NCBI GenBank assembly: GCA_020349885.1
Contig: CP070701.1
Location: 1,140,926-1,204,925, forward strand
Source: Acidobacteriota bacterium
GTDB lineage: Bacteria; Acidobacteriota; G020349885
DNA length: 64,000 nt
Direction: 5' to 3'
Numbering within the stretch: the stretch's first letter is position 1; the number at the start of each line of letters is the position of its first letter. A model generated the notes under the pieces. That model made no database searches. It saw only the letters and a list, made by a program, of their open reading frames with translations, and was not told the DNA's origin. Position numbers and translations under genes: made by a program. Of this stretch, positions 43,499 through 52,242 are shown one piece after another.

Positions 43499-44389
43499 AT
43501 GAAATTCGCCCCCTTCGTCTACCTCGACGGCCGCGTCGTCCGCGGCGCGCAGGCCCGCGTCTCGCCGCTCGACCGGGGGTTCCTCTACGGCGACGGGGCC
43601 TTCGAATCCATGCGCGCCATGGAAGGAGTCATCCTGGAGTGGGACGCGCACGCGCGGCGCCTCTACGGGTCGGCCAGGCGGCTCGGCATCCCCCTGGGCC
43701 GGCGCTATCCGAAGGAAAAACTCGCGCGCGGCCTGAGGCGCCTGCTCCGGCGCAACCGACTGCGAAACGCCATGGTGCGCCTCTCCGTCACGCGCGGCGC
43801 CGCCTCGGCGTGGGGGCTTTCCTTCAAGAACGCGAAAGGGCCGCCCACCGTCGCGGCCTTCGCCGTTGCCTTCAAGGGGTACGCCGAAGCGAAGTATGAA
43901 AGAGGGGCCTCGCTCTGGACCTCGGCGATTCGAATGGTTCCTCCCGAGGCTCTTCCCCCGACCCTCAAGTCTCTCAACTATTTGGAAAACATCCTGGCCG
44001 CGGAGGAGGCCGCCCGGCAGGGCGCAGACGAGGCGCTCCTTCTGACCGCCGAAGGGCTCGTGGCCGAGGGCGCGCGCAGCAACCTTTTCTGGGTGCGGAA
44101 GGATGTCGTTTACACGCCCTCGCTCGGTACGGGGATTCTTCCCGGAATCACCCGCGCCCGCGCGATGGCCCTCGCCCGGGCCATGGGCATCGAGGTGCGC
44201 GAGGTCGAGGCGAAGCGAAAGGTTCTCGACAGCGCCGGCGAGATTTTCTACACGAACAGCTCCTCGTGGGCGATGCCCGTCACCCGGCTCGACGGCCGGC
44301 GCGTCGGCAAGGGGCGGCGTATGGGGCCCGTGTGCCGGTTGCTCCTGACGGCGTTCCGCGCGTATTACGCGGATGAAGCGGGCCGGTAA
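43499..44389 (+). CDS. Class IV PLP-dependent aminotransferase or lyase
   Basis: A 296-residue fold-type IV PLP enzyme. LDRGFLYGDGAFESMRA, the Schiff-base lysine in TLKSLNYLENILA, DEALLLTAEGLVAEGARSN (hallmark around ALLL) and GTGILPGITR are family features. Branched-chain aminotransferase, D-amino acid aminotransferase and aminodeoxychorismate lyase (PabC) share this fold; the size and lack of context do not decide. No Shine-Dalgarno is visible because the repeat block abuts the ATG. Confidence 0.85.
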   Translation: MKFAPFVYLDGRVVRGAQARVSPLDRGFLYGDGAFESMRAMEGVILEWDAHARRLYGSARRLGIPLGRRYPKEKLARGLRRLLRRNRLRNAMVRLSVTRGAASAWGLSFKNAKGPPTVAAFAVAFKGYAEAKYERGASLWTSAIRMVPPEALPPTLKSLNYLENILAAEEAARQGADEALLLTAEGLVAEGARSNLFWVRKDVVYTPSLGTGILPGITRARAMALARAMGIEVREVEAKRKVLDSAGEIFYTNSSSWAMPVTRLDGRRVGKGRRMGPVCRLLLTAFRAYYADEAGR

Positions 44390-44409
44390 GGGCCGGTGTC
44401 CGCGTAACG

Positions 44410-44439
44410 TTGACTCTTAGCCCTCCCCTGGGCTATCAT
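44410..44439 (+). promoter_or_regulatory. Promoter of the accA-coaBC run
   Basis: TTGACT (44410-44415), 18-base spacer, TATCAT (44434-44439). The leader is about 15 bases with GGAG near its start. The next 11 kb has no gap over about 60 bases, so this may drive a long operon. Confidence 0.65.
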
Positions 44440-44462
44440 GGTGGTGGAGAGACGAACCCGTG

Positions 44463-45434
44463 ATGATGTACCGCAAAGCGGGCGATTTTGAAACCCCACT
44501 TCTCGAGATTCGAGAGCAGATTAGGCACCTCATTGCCCTGGACGGATTCGACGACCACGACGCTAGGGAGCGCCTTGAGGAGCTCCAGCGCGAGCTGCAC
44601 GAGAAGACCGGGGAAATTTATTCGCGCCTTTCCCCATGGGAGAAGGTCCAGGTGGCGCGCCATCCCGACCGCCCCTACACGCTCGATTACCTCGAGCACA
44701 TGACGGAGGATTTTGCGGAGGTTCACGGCGACCGCCGCTTCGCCGACGACGGCGCGATCGTGGCGGGATTTGCGACGTTTCGTGGCAGGGAGGTGGCCGT
44801 GGTGGGCCACCAGAAGGGCCGCACCACGACGGAGAAAATTGCCAGAAACTTCGGCATGGGGCGCCCCGAGGGCTACCGCAAGGCGGCGCGCGTGATGGAG
44901 CTCGCCGAAAAATTCCGGCTCCCCCTTCTTTCCTTCATCGACACGGCGGGCGCCTTCCCCGGCATCGACGCCGAGGAGCGCGGCCAGGCGGAGGCCATCG
45001 CGCGCAACCTGCGCCTCATGGCCTCGCTCACGACGCCGTTCATCGCGACCATCACGGGCGAGGGGGGCTCGGGCGGGGCGCTGGCCATCGGCATGGGCGA
45101 CGTCGTGAATATTCTCGAATTTTCCGTCTACTCCGTTATCTCGCCCGAAGGCTGCGCGGCCATCTTGTGGAAGGACGCCGCCAAGGCCCCAGAGGCGGCT
45201 CAATACCTGGGGCTTACGCCCGACGTCTTGAAAAAATTCGGCCTCGTTGACGAGGTTATTTCCGAAGTCCAGGGCGGCGCCCACACCGACCCCGAGGGGA
45301 TGGCGAAGAGCCTGGGCGACGCCCTGGAGCGCCAGCTCGGGGAGCTGGAGGCCCTCCCGCCCGAGGAGCGCCGCGAGCGCCGCTACGCCAAGTTCCGCCG
45401 CATGGGCGCGTTCCTCGAAGAAGCCGACGCGTGA
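44463..45434 (+). CDS. accA: Acetyl-CoA carboxylase carboxyltransferase subunit alpha
   Basis: With AccD, transfers carboxyl from biotin to acetyl-CoA, the first step of fatty acid synthesis. The 323-residue product has RPYTLDYLEHMTEDFAEVHG, RNFGMGRPEGYRKA, FIDTAGAFPGIDAEERGQ and EGGSGGALAIGMGD. GTG at 44460 is an alternative start one codon upstream. Its stop overlaps the GTG of the M3 peptidase. accD is not nearby. Confidence 0.96.
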   Translation: MMYRKAGDFETPLLEIREQIRHLIALDGFDDHDARERLEELQRELHEKTGEIYSRLSPWEKVQVARHPDRPYTLDYLEHMTEDFAEVHGDRRFADDGAIVAGFATFRGREVAVVGHQKGRTTTEKIARNFGMGRPEGYRKAARVMELAEKFRLPLLSFIDTAGAFPGIDAEERGQAEAIARNLRLMASLTTPFIATITGEGGSGGALAIGMGDVVNILEFSVYSVISPEGCAAILWKDAAKAPEAAQYLGLTPDVLKKFGLVDEVISEVQGGAHTDPEGMAKSLGDALERQLGELEALPPEERRERRYAKFRRMGAFLEEADA

Positions 45435-47233
45435 AGAAAGCCCTTTCCTGCCTCCGGGTGGCGATGGTGCTTGGGACGCTTTTTGCCACGCTCGGTTTTG
45501 GACAAGCGCTGGGGGAAAAACAGACGCCCGAATTGAGCGGGGCTGACGTCGAATCCGTTTCTTTTTTCAGCGTGGTCGAATGCGGGAACACGTATGTGAT
45601 CGTAAGCTTTTACGATAACCTCGAGGATACCAAGATAGACGTGAATCACGTCGCCAAATCAAGTTTCTTTCCGGGCCCGGGCCTGTCGTTGGACATTCAT
45701 GGTGACTGGAAAGAAGCCGTCGGAAGCTTCCTTGAGGCCCTGGGCCAAAAAATCGTCCCGCTCGACATCGCCTACGGGAACGAGCTCTGGGACTTCTACA
45801 CCACGGGCGAGCGCGGGAAGCTCGACGAGCTCGAGGCGCAGCAGATTGCGCTCTATTCGGACAAGGAAACGTTCGAGACGCTCAAGGCGCTGCGCTGCCT
45901 GAAACAACTGGACGACGAACCTTTGTTGAAATGGCGCGTCGAGCGGCAGTACCGCGACTTTCTGGAATACCAGGGGGAGAAGGATTTTCTCGAGGCGCTC
46001 AAGAAGCTCGAAAACGACACCCACGCCATCCTCATCGAGCACCGCGCCGTGCTCGACGGCGAGGAGAAAACGAACGAGCAATTGCGCGACGTCCTGCGCT
46101 ACTCCGCCGACCGGGCGGAGCGCGAGCGGGCGTGGCGCGCCCTCTACGCCGTAGGCGAGAAGATGGCCGATGGCGTCCGCTCGCTCGTCCGGATGCGGAA
46201 CGAGCACGCCCGGAGCCTCGGCTACCGCAGCTTCTACGAGATGAAGTTCGAGCTGAACGACCTGGACGTGGAGGAAATCGAGAAATTGCTGAAGCGCCTC
46301 GACCGCCTCTCGCGCAAGCCGTATAGAGAATACCTGGAGGAGAGGAAGGCCGCCCTCGGCGTCGAGCGCCTTGAGCCGTGGGACATGAGCTACGACCCGG
46401 AGCGCGTCGAGGAGGAGATGAAGGAATTTTTCCCGAAGGCCGCGCTCGAGGCGCGCATCAAGGATTCTTACCAAAAGATGGGGTTCGACATAGACGCGCT
46501 CGGCGTTGTCTGCGACCTCGAGCCGCGCCCGAACAAGTCCCAGCACGCCTATTCCTTCGCCATCGACCCCCCCGTGGACGTGCGCATCCTCGCGAACCTG
46601 AACGACGGCTTTCTGACGGCGCGCACGCTCTTCCACGAGTTCGGCCACGCGGTGTACTCGAAGCACGTGCCCGCGGAGCCGTGGGACATGCGCGACGACG
46701 CGGGCGGCCCCATGACCGAGGGGATGGGGCAATTCTTCGGCCGCGTCGTCGAGGACGAGCGCTGGCTGCGCGACGTGGCCGGCGCTCCCGCGGAGCTCGT
46801 GAGCCGCTTCGGCGCGCACGCGAGAAAAAAGAATCTCTACCGCCTCCGCTTTACGCTCGCCCTGCTCCGCTTCGAGCGCGCGATGTTCGAGAGTCCCTCC
46901 CGGGACCTCAATAAGCTCTGGTGGGACCTTGTGGAGAAAACTGTGGGCGTCGCCCGCCGCGACGAGGTTTTCCCCTGGGGGGGCATCGTGCATTTCACGA
47001 CGCATCCCGTGTACCTTCAGAACTACCTGCTCGCGGACATGATTTGCGATTCCCTCTGGGAGCACGTCGAGGAGAACGCGGGCGGCGTGGTCGGAAGCGC
47101 GCGGCTCGCTTCTTACCTTGATGAAACCTTTTTCCGGCACGGGGCCGCAAAGCCGTGGCGGAAGCTCTACCGGAAGGCGCTCGGAAAGAAGCTGGGCGCC
47201 GACGCGTACATTCGCTACCGCCTGGGAAAATAG
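45431..47233 (+). CDS. M3-family zinc metallopeptidase, probably exported
   Basis: A 600-residue peptidase with the zinc motif TLFHEFGHAVYSKH near residue 406 and the downstream Glu ligand in GPMTEGMGQFFG. It is closest to oligoendopeptidase/M3 or ACE-like M2 enzymes. Residues 1-28 (MKKALSCLRVAMVLGTLFATL and on) look like a signal peptide, which is unusual for the cytosolic PepF type and suggests periplasmic peptide turnover. The GTG start overlaps accA. Confidence 0.85.
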   Translation: MKKALSCLRVAMVLGTLFATLGFGQALGEKQTPELSGADVESVSFFSVVECGNTYVIVSFYDNLEDTKIDVNHVAKSSFFPGPGLSLDIHGDWKEAVGSFLEALGQKIVPLDIAYGNELWDFYTTGERGKLDELEAQQIALYSDKETFETLKALRCLKQLDDEPLLKWRVERQYRDFLEYQGEKDFLEALKKLENDTHAILIEHRAVLDGEEKTNEQLRDVLRYSADRAERERAWRALYAVGEKMADGVRSLVRMRNEHARSLGYRSFYEMKFELNDLDVEEIEKLLKRLDRLSRKPYREYLEERKAALGVERLEPWDMSYDPERVEEEMKEFFPKAALEARIKDSYQKMGFDIDALGVVCDLEPRPNKSQHAYSFAIDPPVDVRILANLNDGFLTARTLFHEFGHAVYSKHVPAEPWDMRDDAGGPMTEGMGQFFGRVVEDERWLRDVAGAPAELVSRFGAHARKKNLYRLRFTLALLRFERAMFESPSRDLNKLWWDLVEKTVGVARRDEVFPWGGIVHFTTHPVYLQNYLLADMICDSLWEHVEENAGGVVGSARLASYLDETFFRHGAAKPWRKLYRKALGKKLGADAYIRYRLGK

Positions 47234-47238
47234 CCGCC

Positions 47239-48066
47239 ATGCACGTTTTGAGCAAAGAGATCCTGGATGCGCTCGCGAGGCGCTACGGCCGCGAATATCT
47301 TAAAAATGACCCAGAGTATTTCCCTCACTGCTACGCTGAACCACGTGATAAGGAAGTTGTTGCGTTCCTTGCGGCACTTCTTGCGTACGGAAACATCAAA
47401 CAAATTTTCCGAAGCGTCAAAGCGATTATAGATATCTTGGGTGAGGAACCTTGTCAAGCCATCATTACAACAAAACCGAGGCAGTGGCACCAAGCACTTT
47501 GCGGATTCCGCCATCGCGTCACAAAAGGGGCAAGCATGGCGCAGGCGCTGGAATTGGTGGGAGAGATTTTGCGCGAGCATGGTTCGCTCGAAGCCTTGTT
47601 CCTCGAAGGCTACCGGCCTCGGGATATGATGGAATCGCTTGCACGCTTCGCCGAAGTGTTTTACAAGCGTTCTTCGCATCCAGATCTCCTCAAACACCTG
47701 CTTCCCTTGCCGAGAAATGGAAGTGCATGCAAACGGCTCAACCTGTTCCTTCGTTGGGTGGTGCGCGGAGACGACGGAATTGACCTGGGGCTGTGGAAAC
47801 GTGTGCGGGCGGCCGATCTCGTGATGCCGCTCGACACCCACGTGGCGCGCTTCGGGCGCCTGTTCGGCCTCACGAAACGCAAGACCGGGGATTGGCGGAT
47901 GGCCGAGGAGATTACGGGCGGCCTGCGCGCGTTTTGCCCGCATGACCCCGTGCGCTACGACTTCGCCATCGCGTGGGCGGGCGTGGAGGGCGCGTGGAGG
48001 ACGGCCACGTCGGCCCGGGCGCTCCTCGACGGCGCTGGGAGCCGCGGCGGCGGAGGGGGTCGGTGA
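47239..48066 (+). CDS. TIGR02757 (DUF2400) family protein with mosaic GC
   Basis: A 275-residue protein of unknown function in the TIGR02757 family: VVAFLAALLAYGNIKQIFRSV, the central FLRWVVRGDDGIDLGLW, and ADLVMPLDTHVARFGRLFGL followed by FCPHDPVRYDFAIAW. The first two thirds (to about 47770) are only about 43-48% GC in hand-counted lines, while the last third matches the roughly 67% background, although the protein reads as one intact family member. It lies 5 bases after the M3 peptidase, and the next gene starts 2 bases after it. Confidence 0.85.
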   Translation: MHVLSKEILDALARRYGREYLKNDPEYFPHCYAEPRDKEVVAFLAALLAYGNIKQIFRSVKAIIDILGEEPCQAIITTKPRQWHQALCGFRHRVTKGASMAQALELVGEILREHGSLEALFLEGYRPRDMMESLARFAEVFYKRSSHPDLLKHLLPLPRNGSACKRLNLFLRWVVRGDDGIDLGLWKRVRAADLVMPLDTHVARFGRLFGLTKRKTGDWRMAEEITGGLRAFCPHDPVRYDFAIAWAGVEGAWRTATSARALLDGAGSRGGGGGR

Positions 48067-48067
48067 C

Positions 48068-49558
48068 GTGAAGCGCGCGCTGTGGATCGTTCTCACCCTG
48101 CTCATCGCGGTCGCGGCCCTGGAAGCCGCGCTCTGGGGCTTGGCTTTCTTGAGGCACAAGCCGCTCCGGACGCTCGAGGATTTCTCCTCGCACGCGCTGT
48201 GGCGGGAGATGCCCGAGGGCGCGGCCTTCGCCGTCCTCGGCTACGATGTCGCCGGGGCGCTTCCCCCCGATGAAACCCTTTGGCGGGGGATGGAGCTGCT
48301 CGCCGAGCAGGGGAATATCGCGCTCTCTCGCGAGGTCTTCGAGCGGAGGTACGCGCAGCTTAGGCCCATGCTCGGAGGCGAGGTGGCGTTCGCGCTCTAT
48401 CCGGGCGAGGGCGGGGAGGAGCGCCCGGCGTTCTGGCTCGCGGCGCGGCCGCGCCCGTCGGTCCGCTCGCTTTTCCGGCTGACGGAGCTTTGCACGCAGG
48501 CGTGGGCCCTCTGGAAGGCCGCCTTGTCGAAAAAGTCGCTGCCCGACAAAAGGCTTCCCGACGGCACGCCGGTTTACCTGGACTACCGGCGCGGCACGTT
48601 CTATGCGGCCGCCTTTCCCCCGCTTCAGAAGGGCGCGCGCGCCGGCGAGCCCCTTTTCGACGAGCAGGCGCGCGATGGCTGGCTGGCCGCTTTGGGGGAG
48701 GAGGGCGAAAGCGGCCGGGACATCTCGGGCGTCACCGCGGCCCGTTTCGGCGAGCAGCGGGCCTGGGGGATTTTTCACCTTCAGGCCGGGCGGCTCGAGT
48801 CCCGCTGGAGCGCGACGCTCGCCGAGGAGGAGGCCGCGCTTTGCCGGATAGCCGCGCGACCGTTTTCGCTTCCCCCCGAGGCCGAGGAGGAGGCCGCGCT
48901 TCTCGTCCAGCATGCGCTCTCGTTCGGCGTGCTCGATCCGGGCGATTTCGAGCACAATTTACCGCTCGACCTCGGGACGGCGCTCGACGCGGTCGCGGCG
49001 CTGCGCGCACTGTGCGTCTTCGCTCCCGAAGGAGGTGCGACGCTCCCCGGGACCGCCCTTTATTTCGTCCCGGAGCCCGCGAGGCAGAAAGAGCTTTCGG
49101 GATTCCTGAACTCGCTTCTATACCTTGGGACGTGGCTCGTGGAGGAGCAGAGCGGCGGCATTTTGTCTCCGGAGATTCGCCGGGAGAAGAGGGACGGCTT
49201 CACCGTGGCGAGCTTTTCGCTCGGGATGATCGAGCCGTGCTACGCCGAGCGCGAGGGGCTTATCGTCGCGTCGCTTGAGTGCGGCCGGCTCGATTCGCTT
49301 CTGGAGATTCCGCGCTCGCCCGCTCCGGCCTGGGAGCTCTTTCGCGTCGAACTCCGGGGCGCGCCGCTTTCGGAGAGCCTCCGCGCGCTCGAAGACCTGG
49401 CGGCGCTCGTGGGGCGCAAGGAATCGGTGCCCCCGGCCGTTCTCGAAGCGCTCGCCCGCATCGAGCACGCGAGCTTCGAAGTCGAGGCGCCTCCCGGCGA
49501 CGTTTCCCTGGATTATCTGACGGGACGGCTTTCGGTGGAATGGAACTCTTTCTTTTAG
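48068..49558 (+). CDS. Membrane-anchored protein of unknown function
   Basis: A 496-residue protein with an N-terminal anchor or signal (KRALWIVLTLLIAVAALEAAL, about residues 2-22) and a large soluble domain outside the membrane. The start of that domain (ALWREMPEGAAFAVLGYDVAG) and overall plan recall DUF3352-type proteins, with low confidence. No catalytic motif is recognised. GTG at 48068 begins two bases after the previous stop. Its last 19 bases overlap lpxB, so it is co-translated with lipid A synthesis. Confidence 0.75.
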   Translation: MKRALWIVLTLLIAVAALEAALWGLAFLRHKPLRTLEDFSSHALWREMPEGAAFAVLGYDVAGALPPDETLWRGMELLAEQGNIALSREVFERRYAQLRPMLGGEVAFALYPGEGGEERPAFWLAARPRPSVRSLFRLTELCTQAWALWKAALSKKSLPDKRLPDGTPVYLDYRRGTFYAAAFPPLQKGARAGEPLFDEQARDGWLAALGEEGESGRDISGVTAARFGEQRAWGIFHLQAGRLESRWSATLAEEEAALCRIAARPFSLPPEAEEEAALLVQHALSFGVLDPGDFEHNLPLDLGTALDAVAALRALCVFAPEGGATLPGTALYFVPEPARQKELSGFLNSLLYLGTWLVEEQSGGILSPEIRREKRDGFTVASFSLGMIEPCYAEREGLIVASLECGRLDSLLEIPRSPAPAWELFRVELRGAPLSESLRALEDLAALVGRKESVPPAVLEALARIEHASFEVEAPPGDVSLDYLTGRLSVEWNSFF

Positions 49559-50712
49559 CGGGCGAGGCCTCCGGGGACGCGCACGCGGCGAGCCTCTTGC
49601 GGGCCGTTCGGCAAATGCGCCCCGACGTGCGCGCCTTCGGCGTCGCGGGCGACCAGTGCGCCGCGCAGGGCTTCGAGGTACTCCACCACGCGCGCGACAT
49701 GGGCGTAGTAGGGCTCACGGAGGCTGTAAGAAAACTTCCGTTATATCGGAGGGTTCTTCAGGAGATGGCCGATGCGGTGGCCGCGAGGCGGCCCGACGGC
49801 GTCGTGCTGGTGGATTTTCCCGACTTCAACCTCCGCCTCGGGCGCGAGATACGGGTCCGCGCGCCCGACATCCCCATCGTGTATTTCATCAGCCCGCAGG
49901 TGTGGGCCTGGCGCCGGGGGCGCGTCCACGACATCGCGGCGTTCGCGCGGCGGGTGCTCGTGATTTTCCCGTTCGAGGAGGAGTTCTACCGCGACGCGGG
50001 CGTCGAGGCCGTCTACGTGGGCCATCCGCTTGTGGACGAGGCGCGCCCGACTGCCTCGCGTGAGGATTTTCTCGAGTCCGCCGGCCTGGACCCAGGAAGG
50101 CCCACGGTGGCCGTGCTTCCGGGCAGCCGCGAGAGCGAGGTGCGGCGCCACATCGAGGGAATGCTCGGCGCCGCGGCGCGCCTCGCGGAGGAGCGCCCCG
50201 AGATGCAGTTTGTCCTCTCCTCCGCCCCGACGCTCGAGCGCGGCTTTATCCCCGCTCACCCGGCATGGCGCCGGGCGGAGCGCCTGCGCATTGCCCTCTC
50301 CCGCGACTGCGTGTATAATGTTCTGAATGCGGCGGATGCGGCCATGGTGACGTCGGGAACGGCCACGGTGGAGGCGGCCTTGCTCGGGGTTCCCATGGTC
50401 GTGGTGTACGGCCTTTCGAGGCTGAGCTATTTTGTGGCGCGGCGAATTGTGGACGTTCCCTGGATTGCGATGGCCAACCTGCTCGCCGGGGAGGCGGTGG
50501 TGCCGGAGTTGATTCAGGAGAAATTTCGGGCGAGGCCGCTCGCCCGCGAGGTGCGCGCCATTTTGGAGGACTCGACACGGCGCGAAGTGATGCTGAAGGG
50601 ACTCGAAAAAGTGCGGAAAGCGCTCGGCGAATCGGGCGCGGCCCGGCGCGCAGCCGAGTGGGTGCTGCGCACGGTGGAGGAGGCCGCGGCCTCCGAGGGG
50701 AGGCGGCTGTGA
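49540..50712 (+). CDS. lpxB: Lipid-A-disaccharide synthase
   Basis: A GT19 glycosyltransferase that joins UDP-diacylglucosamine to lipid X on the inner membrane. The 390-residue product has LLAGEASGDAHAASLLRA, FISPQVWAWRRGRV, VGHPLVDE, LLPGSRESEV-like VLPGSRESEVRRH and TSGTATVEAALLGVPMVV. I chose ATG at 49540; the longer frame from 49279 lies inside the previous gene. The stop overlaps the next GTG (GTGA). Confidence 0.95.
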   Translation: MELFLLAGEASGDAHAASLLRAVRQMRPDVRAFGVAGDQCAAQGFEVLHHARDMGVVGLTEAVRKLPLYRRVLQEMADAVAARRPDGVVLVDFPDFNLRLGREIRVRAPDIPIVYFISPQVWAWRRGRVHDIAAFARRVLVIFPFEEEFYRDAGVEAVYVGHPLVDEARPTASREDFLESAGLDPGRPTVAVLPGSRESEVRRHIEGMLGAAARLAEERPEMQFVLSSAPTLERGFIPAHPAWRRAERLRIALSRDCVYNVLNAADAAMVTSGTATVEAALLGVPMVVVYGLSRLSYFVARRIVDVPWIAMANLLAGEAVVPELIQEKFRARPLAREVRAILEDSTRREVMLKGLEKVRKALGESGAARRAAEWVLRTVEEAAASEGRRL

Positions 50713-50945
50713 AACTTGTCTTGACAAACAAGTCGAGAATTGACCCGCGCCGCATCGAGGTGGTGGACGACCGCGTGGCCGAGATCCTGCGCCGTATGAG
50801 CGGAGCGGAGCGGCTGCGCCTCGCCTCCGAAGTTTGGGAAAGCGCTCGCTCCCGCATCGAGGCCTACCTTCGGGAAAATCACCCCCAGTGGTCGGACCGG
50901 GCGCTCCTGGAAGAAATTCATAGGCGATACGGACGGGGGGCGTGA
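50709..50945 (+). CDS. Small Rv0078B-like antitoxin candidate
   Basis: A 78-residue, helix-rich protein. The C-terminal half (MSGAERLRLASEVWESARSR then YLRENHPQWSDRALLEEIHR) follows the pattern of Rv0078B-related antitoxins, in which a run near RxRHPxWS is conserved. It starts with GTG overlapping the lpxB stop (GTGA) and its own stop overlaps the next gene's GTG. It directly precedes a nucleotidyltransferase-like gene, as Rv0078B-type antitoxins often do. Confidence 0.65.
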   Translation: MKLVLTNKSRIDPRRIEVVDDRVAEILRRMSGAERLRLASEVWESARSRIEAYLRENHPQWSDRALLEEIHRRYGRGA

Positions 50946-51541
50946 ATCCGAATGAGCTTTTGTGTTTCGCCGCGCAGGCGCTGGAGCGCGTCGGGGTGGA
51001 ATACGTCGTGGCCGGCTCCGTGGCCTCGATGTACTATGGGGAAGTCCGCGAAACCCATGACGTGGACATCGTTGTGAAGCTGCGGGAAGACCAAGTGTAC
51101 GCCCTCAAGTCTTCCTTTCCGGAAAAGGATTTTTATTTCGATGAAACGATGGCTCTGGATGCCGTGCGCCAAAAACGCATGTTCAATGTGATTCATATTC
51201 CCTCCGCACTGAAGATTGACTTCGTAGTTTCGAAGGGGCAGCCGTTCGACAAGCGCCAATTCCAGCGCCGCCGGCGCCTGCCCGTTATCGCCGATCAGAA
51301 GGTTTATTTCGCCTCGCCCGAGGACGTCATCCTGGCCAAGCTGGATTTCTACAAAAAAGGCTCTTCCGACAAGCACCTGCGCGACGTTGCCGGAATCCTC
51401 AAAATCTCTGGTGACGAGGTGGACCGGACCTACGTCTCGGAGTGGGCGGAGCGCCTGGAGGTTGCGGACGTCTGGGAGGCCGTTTTGCAGCGGGTGGAAC
51501 AACGTGCCGGCGCAGGCGGGAAGGGCGAGGAAGGAGCGTGA
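50942..51541 (+). CDS. Nucleotidyltransferase-fold toxin candidate (AbiEii/Rv0078A-like)
   Basis: A 199-residue protein of the DNA polymerase-beta-like nucleotidyltransferase fold: VEYVVAGSVASMYYGE gives the GS motif, and ETHDVDIVV the metal-binding D-x-D. KVYFASPEDVILAKLDFYKK is typical of DUF6036/AbiEii-type proteins. Families of this kind inactivate tRNA or modify proteins as toxins. Central lines are about 45% GC by hand count, well below lpxB and yicC, which suggests recent arrival. GTGA overlap couples it to the small upstream gene. Confidence 0.72.
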   Translation: MNPNELLCFAAQALERVGVEYVVAGSVASMYYGEVRETHDVDIVVKLREDQVYALKSSFPEKDFYFDETMALDAVRQKRMFNVIHIPSALKIDFVVSKGQPFDKRQFQRRRRLPVIADQKVYFASPEDVILAKLDFYKKGSSDKHLRDVAGILKISGDEVDRTYVSEWAERLEVADVWEAVLQRVEQRAGAGGKGEEGA

Positions 51542-51543
51542 CG

Positions 51544-52193
51544 GTGCGAGACGCCCTCATACTCGCCGTCGTCCCCAGGATTGCGAGTGCATACATGCGC
51601 TTTTTGTACCGCTCGATGCGTCTTCGCAGCGAGGGCGCCGAGCGCATGGACGCGCTGCTCCGGGAGCGCAGGTCTTTCATCCTCGCGTTCTGGCACGCCC
51701 GCCTCTTTATTATGCGCTACGCCTACCGGGACAGGCCGGAGGGCATCACCACGCTCGTCAGCCGCCACCGGGACGGCGAGCTCATCGGCCGCACCATGGA
51801 GTGCTTCGGCCACAGGGTCCTCCGGGGCTCCAGCACGCGGGGCGGCGTGACGGCGCTGCGCGAGGTGGTGCGCGCGCTCCAGGGCGGCACGACCGTGGGC
51901 TTTACGCCCGACGGCCCGCGCGGGCCGCGCCACCGCGCGCAGCCGGGTGTCGTGCAGGCGGCCCGCTTGAGCGGGGCGCCGATTCTGCCCGCTTCCTTTT
52001 CCGCCTCAAAAAAAAAGTCTTCTCATCGTGGGACCGGTTTCTGTTGCCGTATCCGTTCTCGCGGGGACTCTTCGTTTACGGAGAGCCCATCCTCGTGCCG
52101 CGGGACGCGGGCGAGGCGCTCTTGGAGGAAAAGCGCGCCGCACTGGAGCGCGCGCTCAACGAGCTCACGGACTATGCGGACCGGAGCGTGTAG
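51544..52193 (+). CDS. DUF374 lysophospholipid acyltransferase-like gene, frameshifted at an A9 run
   Basis: The first 155 codons encode a DUF374 acyltransferase-like protein: FILAFWHARLFIMRYAY, LVSRHRDGELI, SSTRGGVTALREVVRAL and GFTPDGPRGPRH. After ILPASFSASKKK the reading frame leaves the family; the missing end (VFSSWDRFLLPYPFSRGLFV and on to DYADRSV) is in the -1 frame and stops at 52193. The switch point is AAAAAAAAA at 52008-52016. One added base or a -1 shift restores a 216-residue protein. Unshifted translation would end at 52227. GTG at 51544 has AGGAG 7 bases upstream. DUF374 proteins commonly neighbour lipid A genes. Confidence 0.78.
52011..52017 (+). other. A AAA AAG slippery heptamer in an A9 run
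   Basis: In the frame of the acyltransferase gene the codons read TCA AAA AAA AAG, so A AAA AAG has exactly the phase of the dnaX-type -1 slippery site. Slipping by one base leads directly into the GTC TTC frame that encodes the missing C-terminus. Transcript slippage on A9 or a base missing from the assembly would look the same. Confidence 0.6.
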
Positions 52194-52242
52194 TGAAGCG
52201 TCATGGGCGATGCGAGGCGCAGCCTAGGGAGCAGGAAAGACC

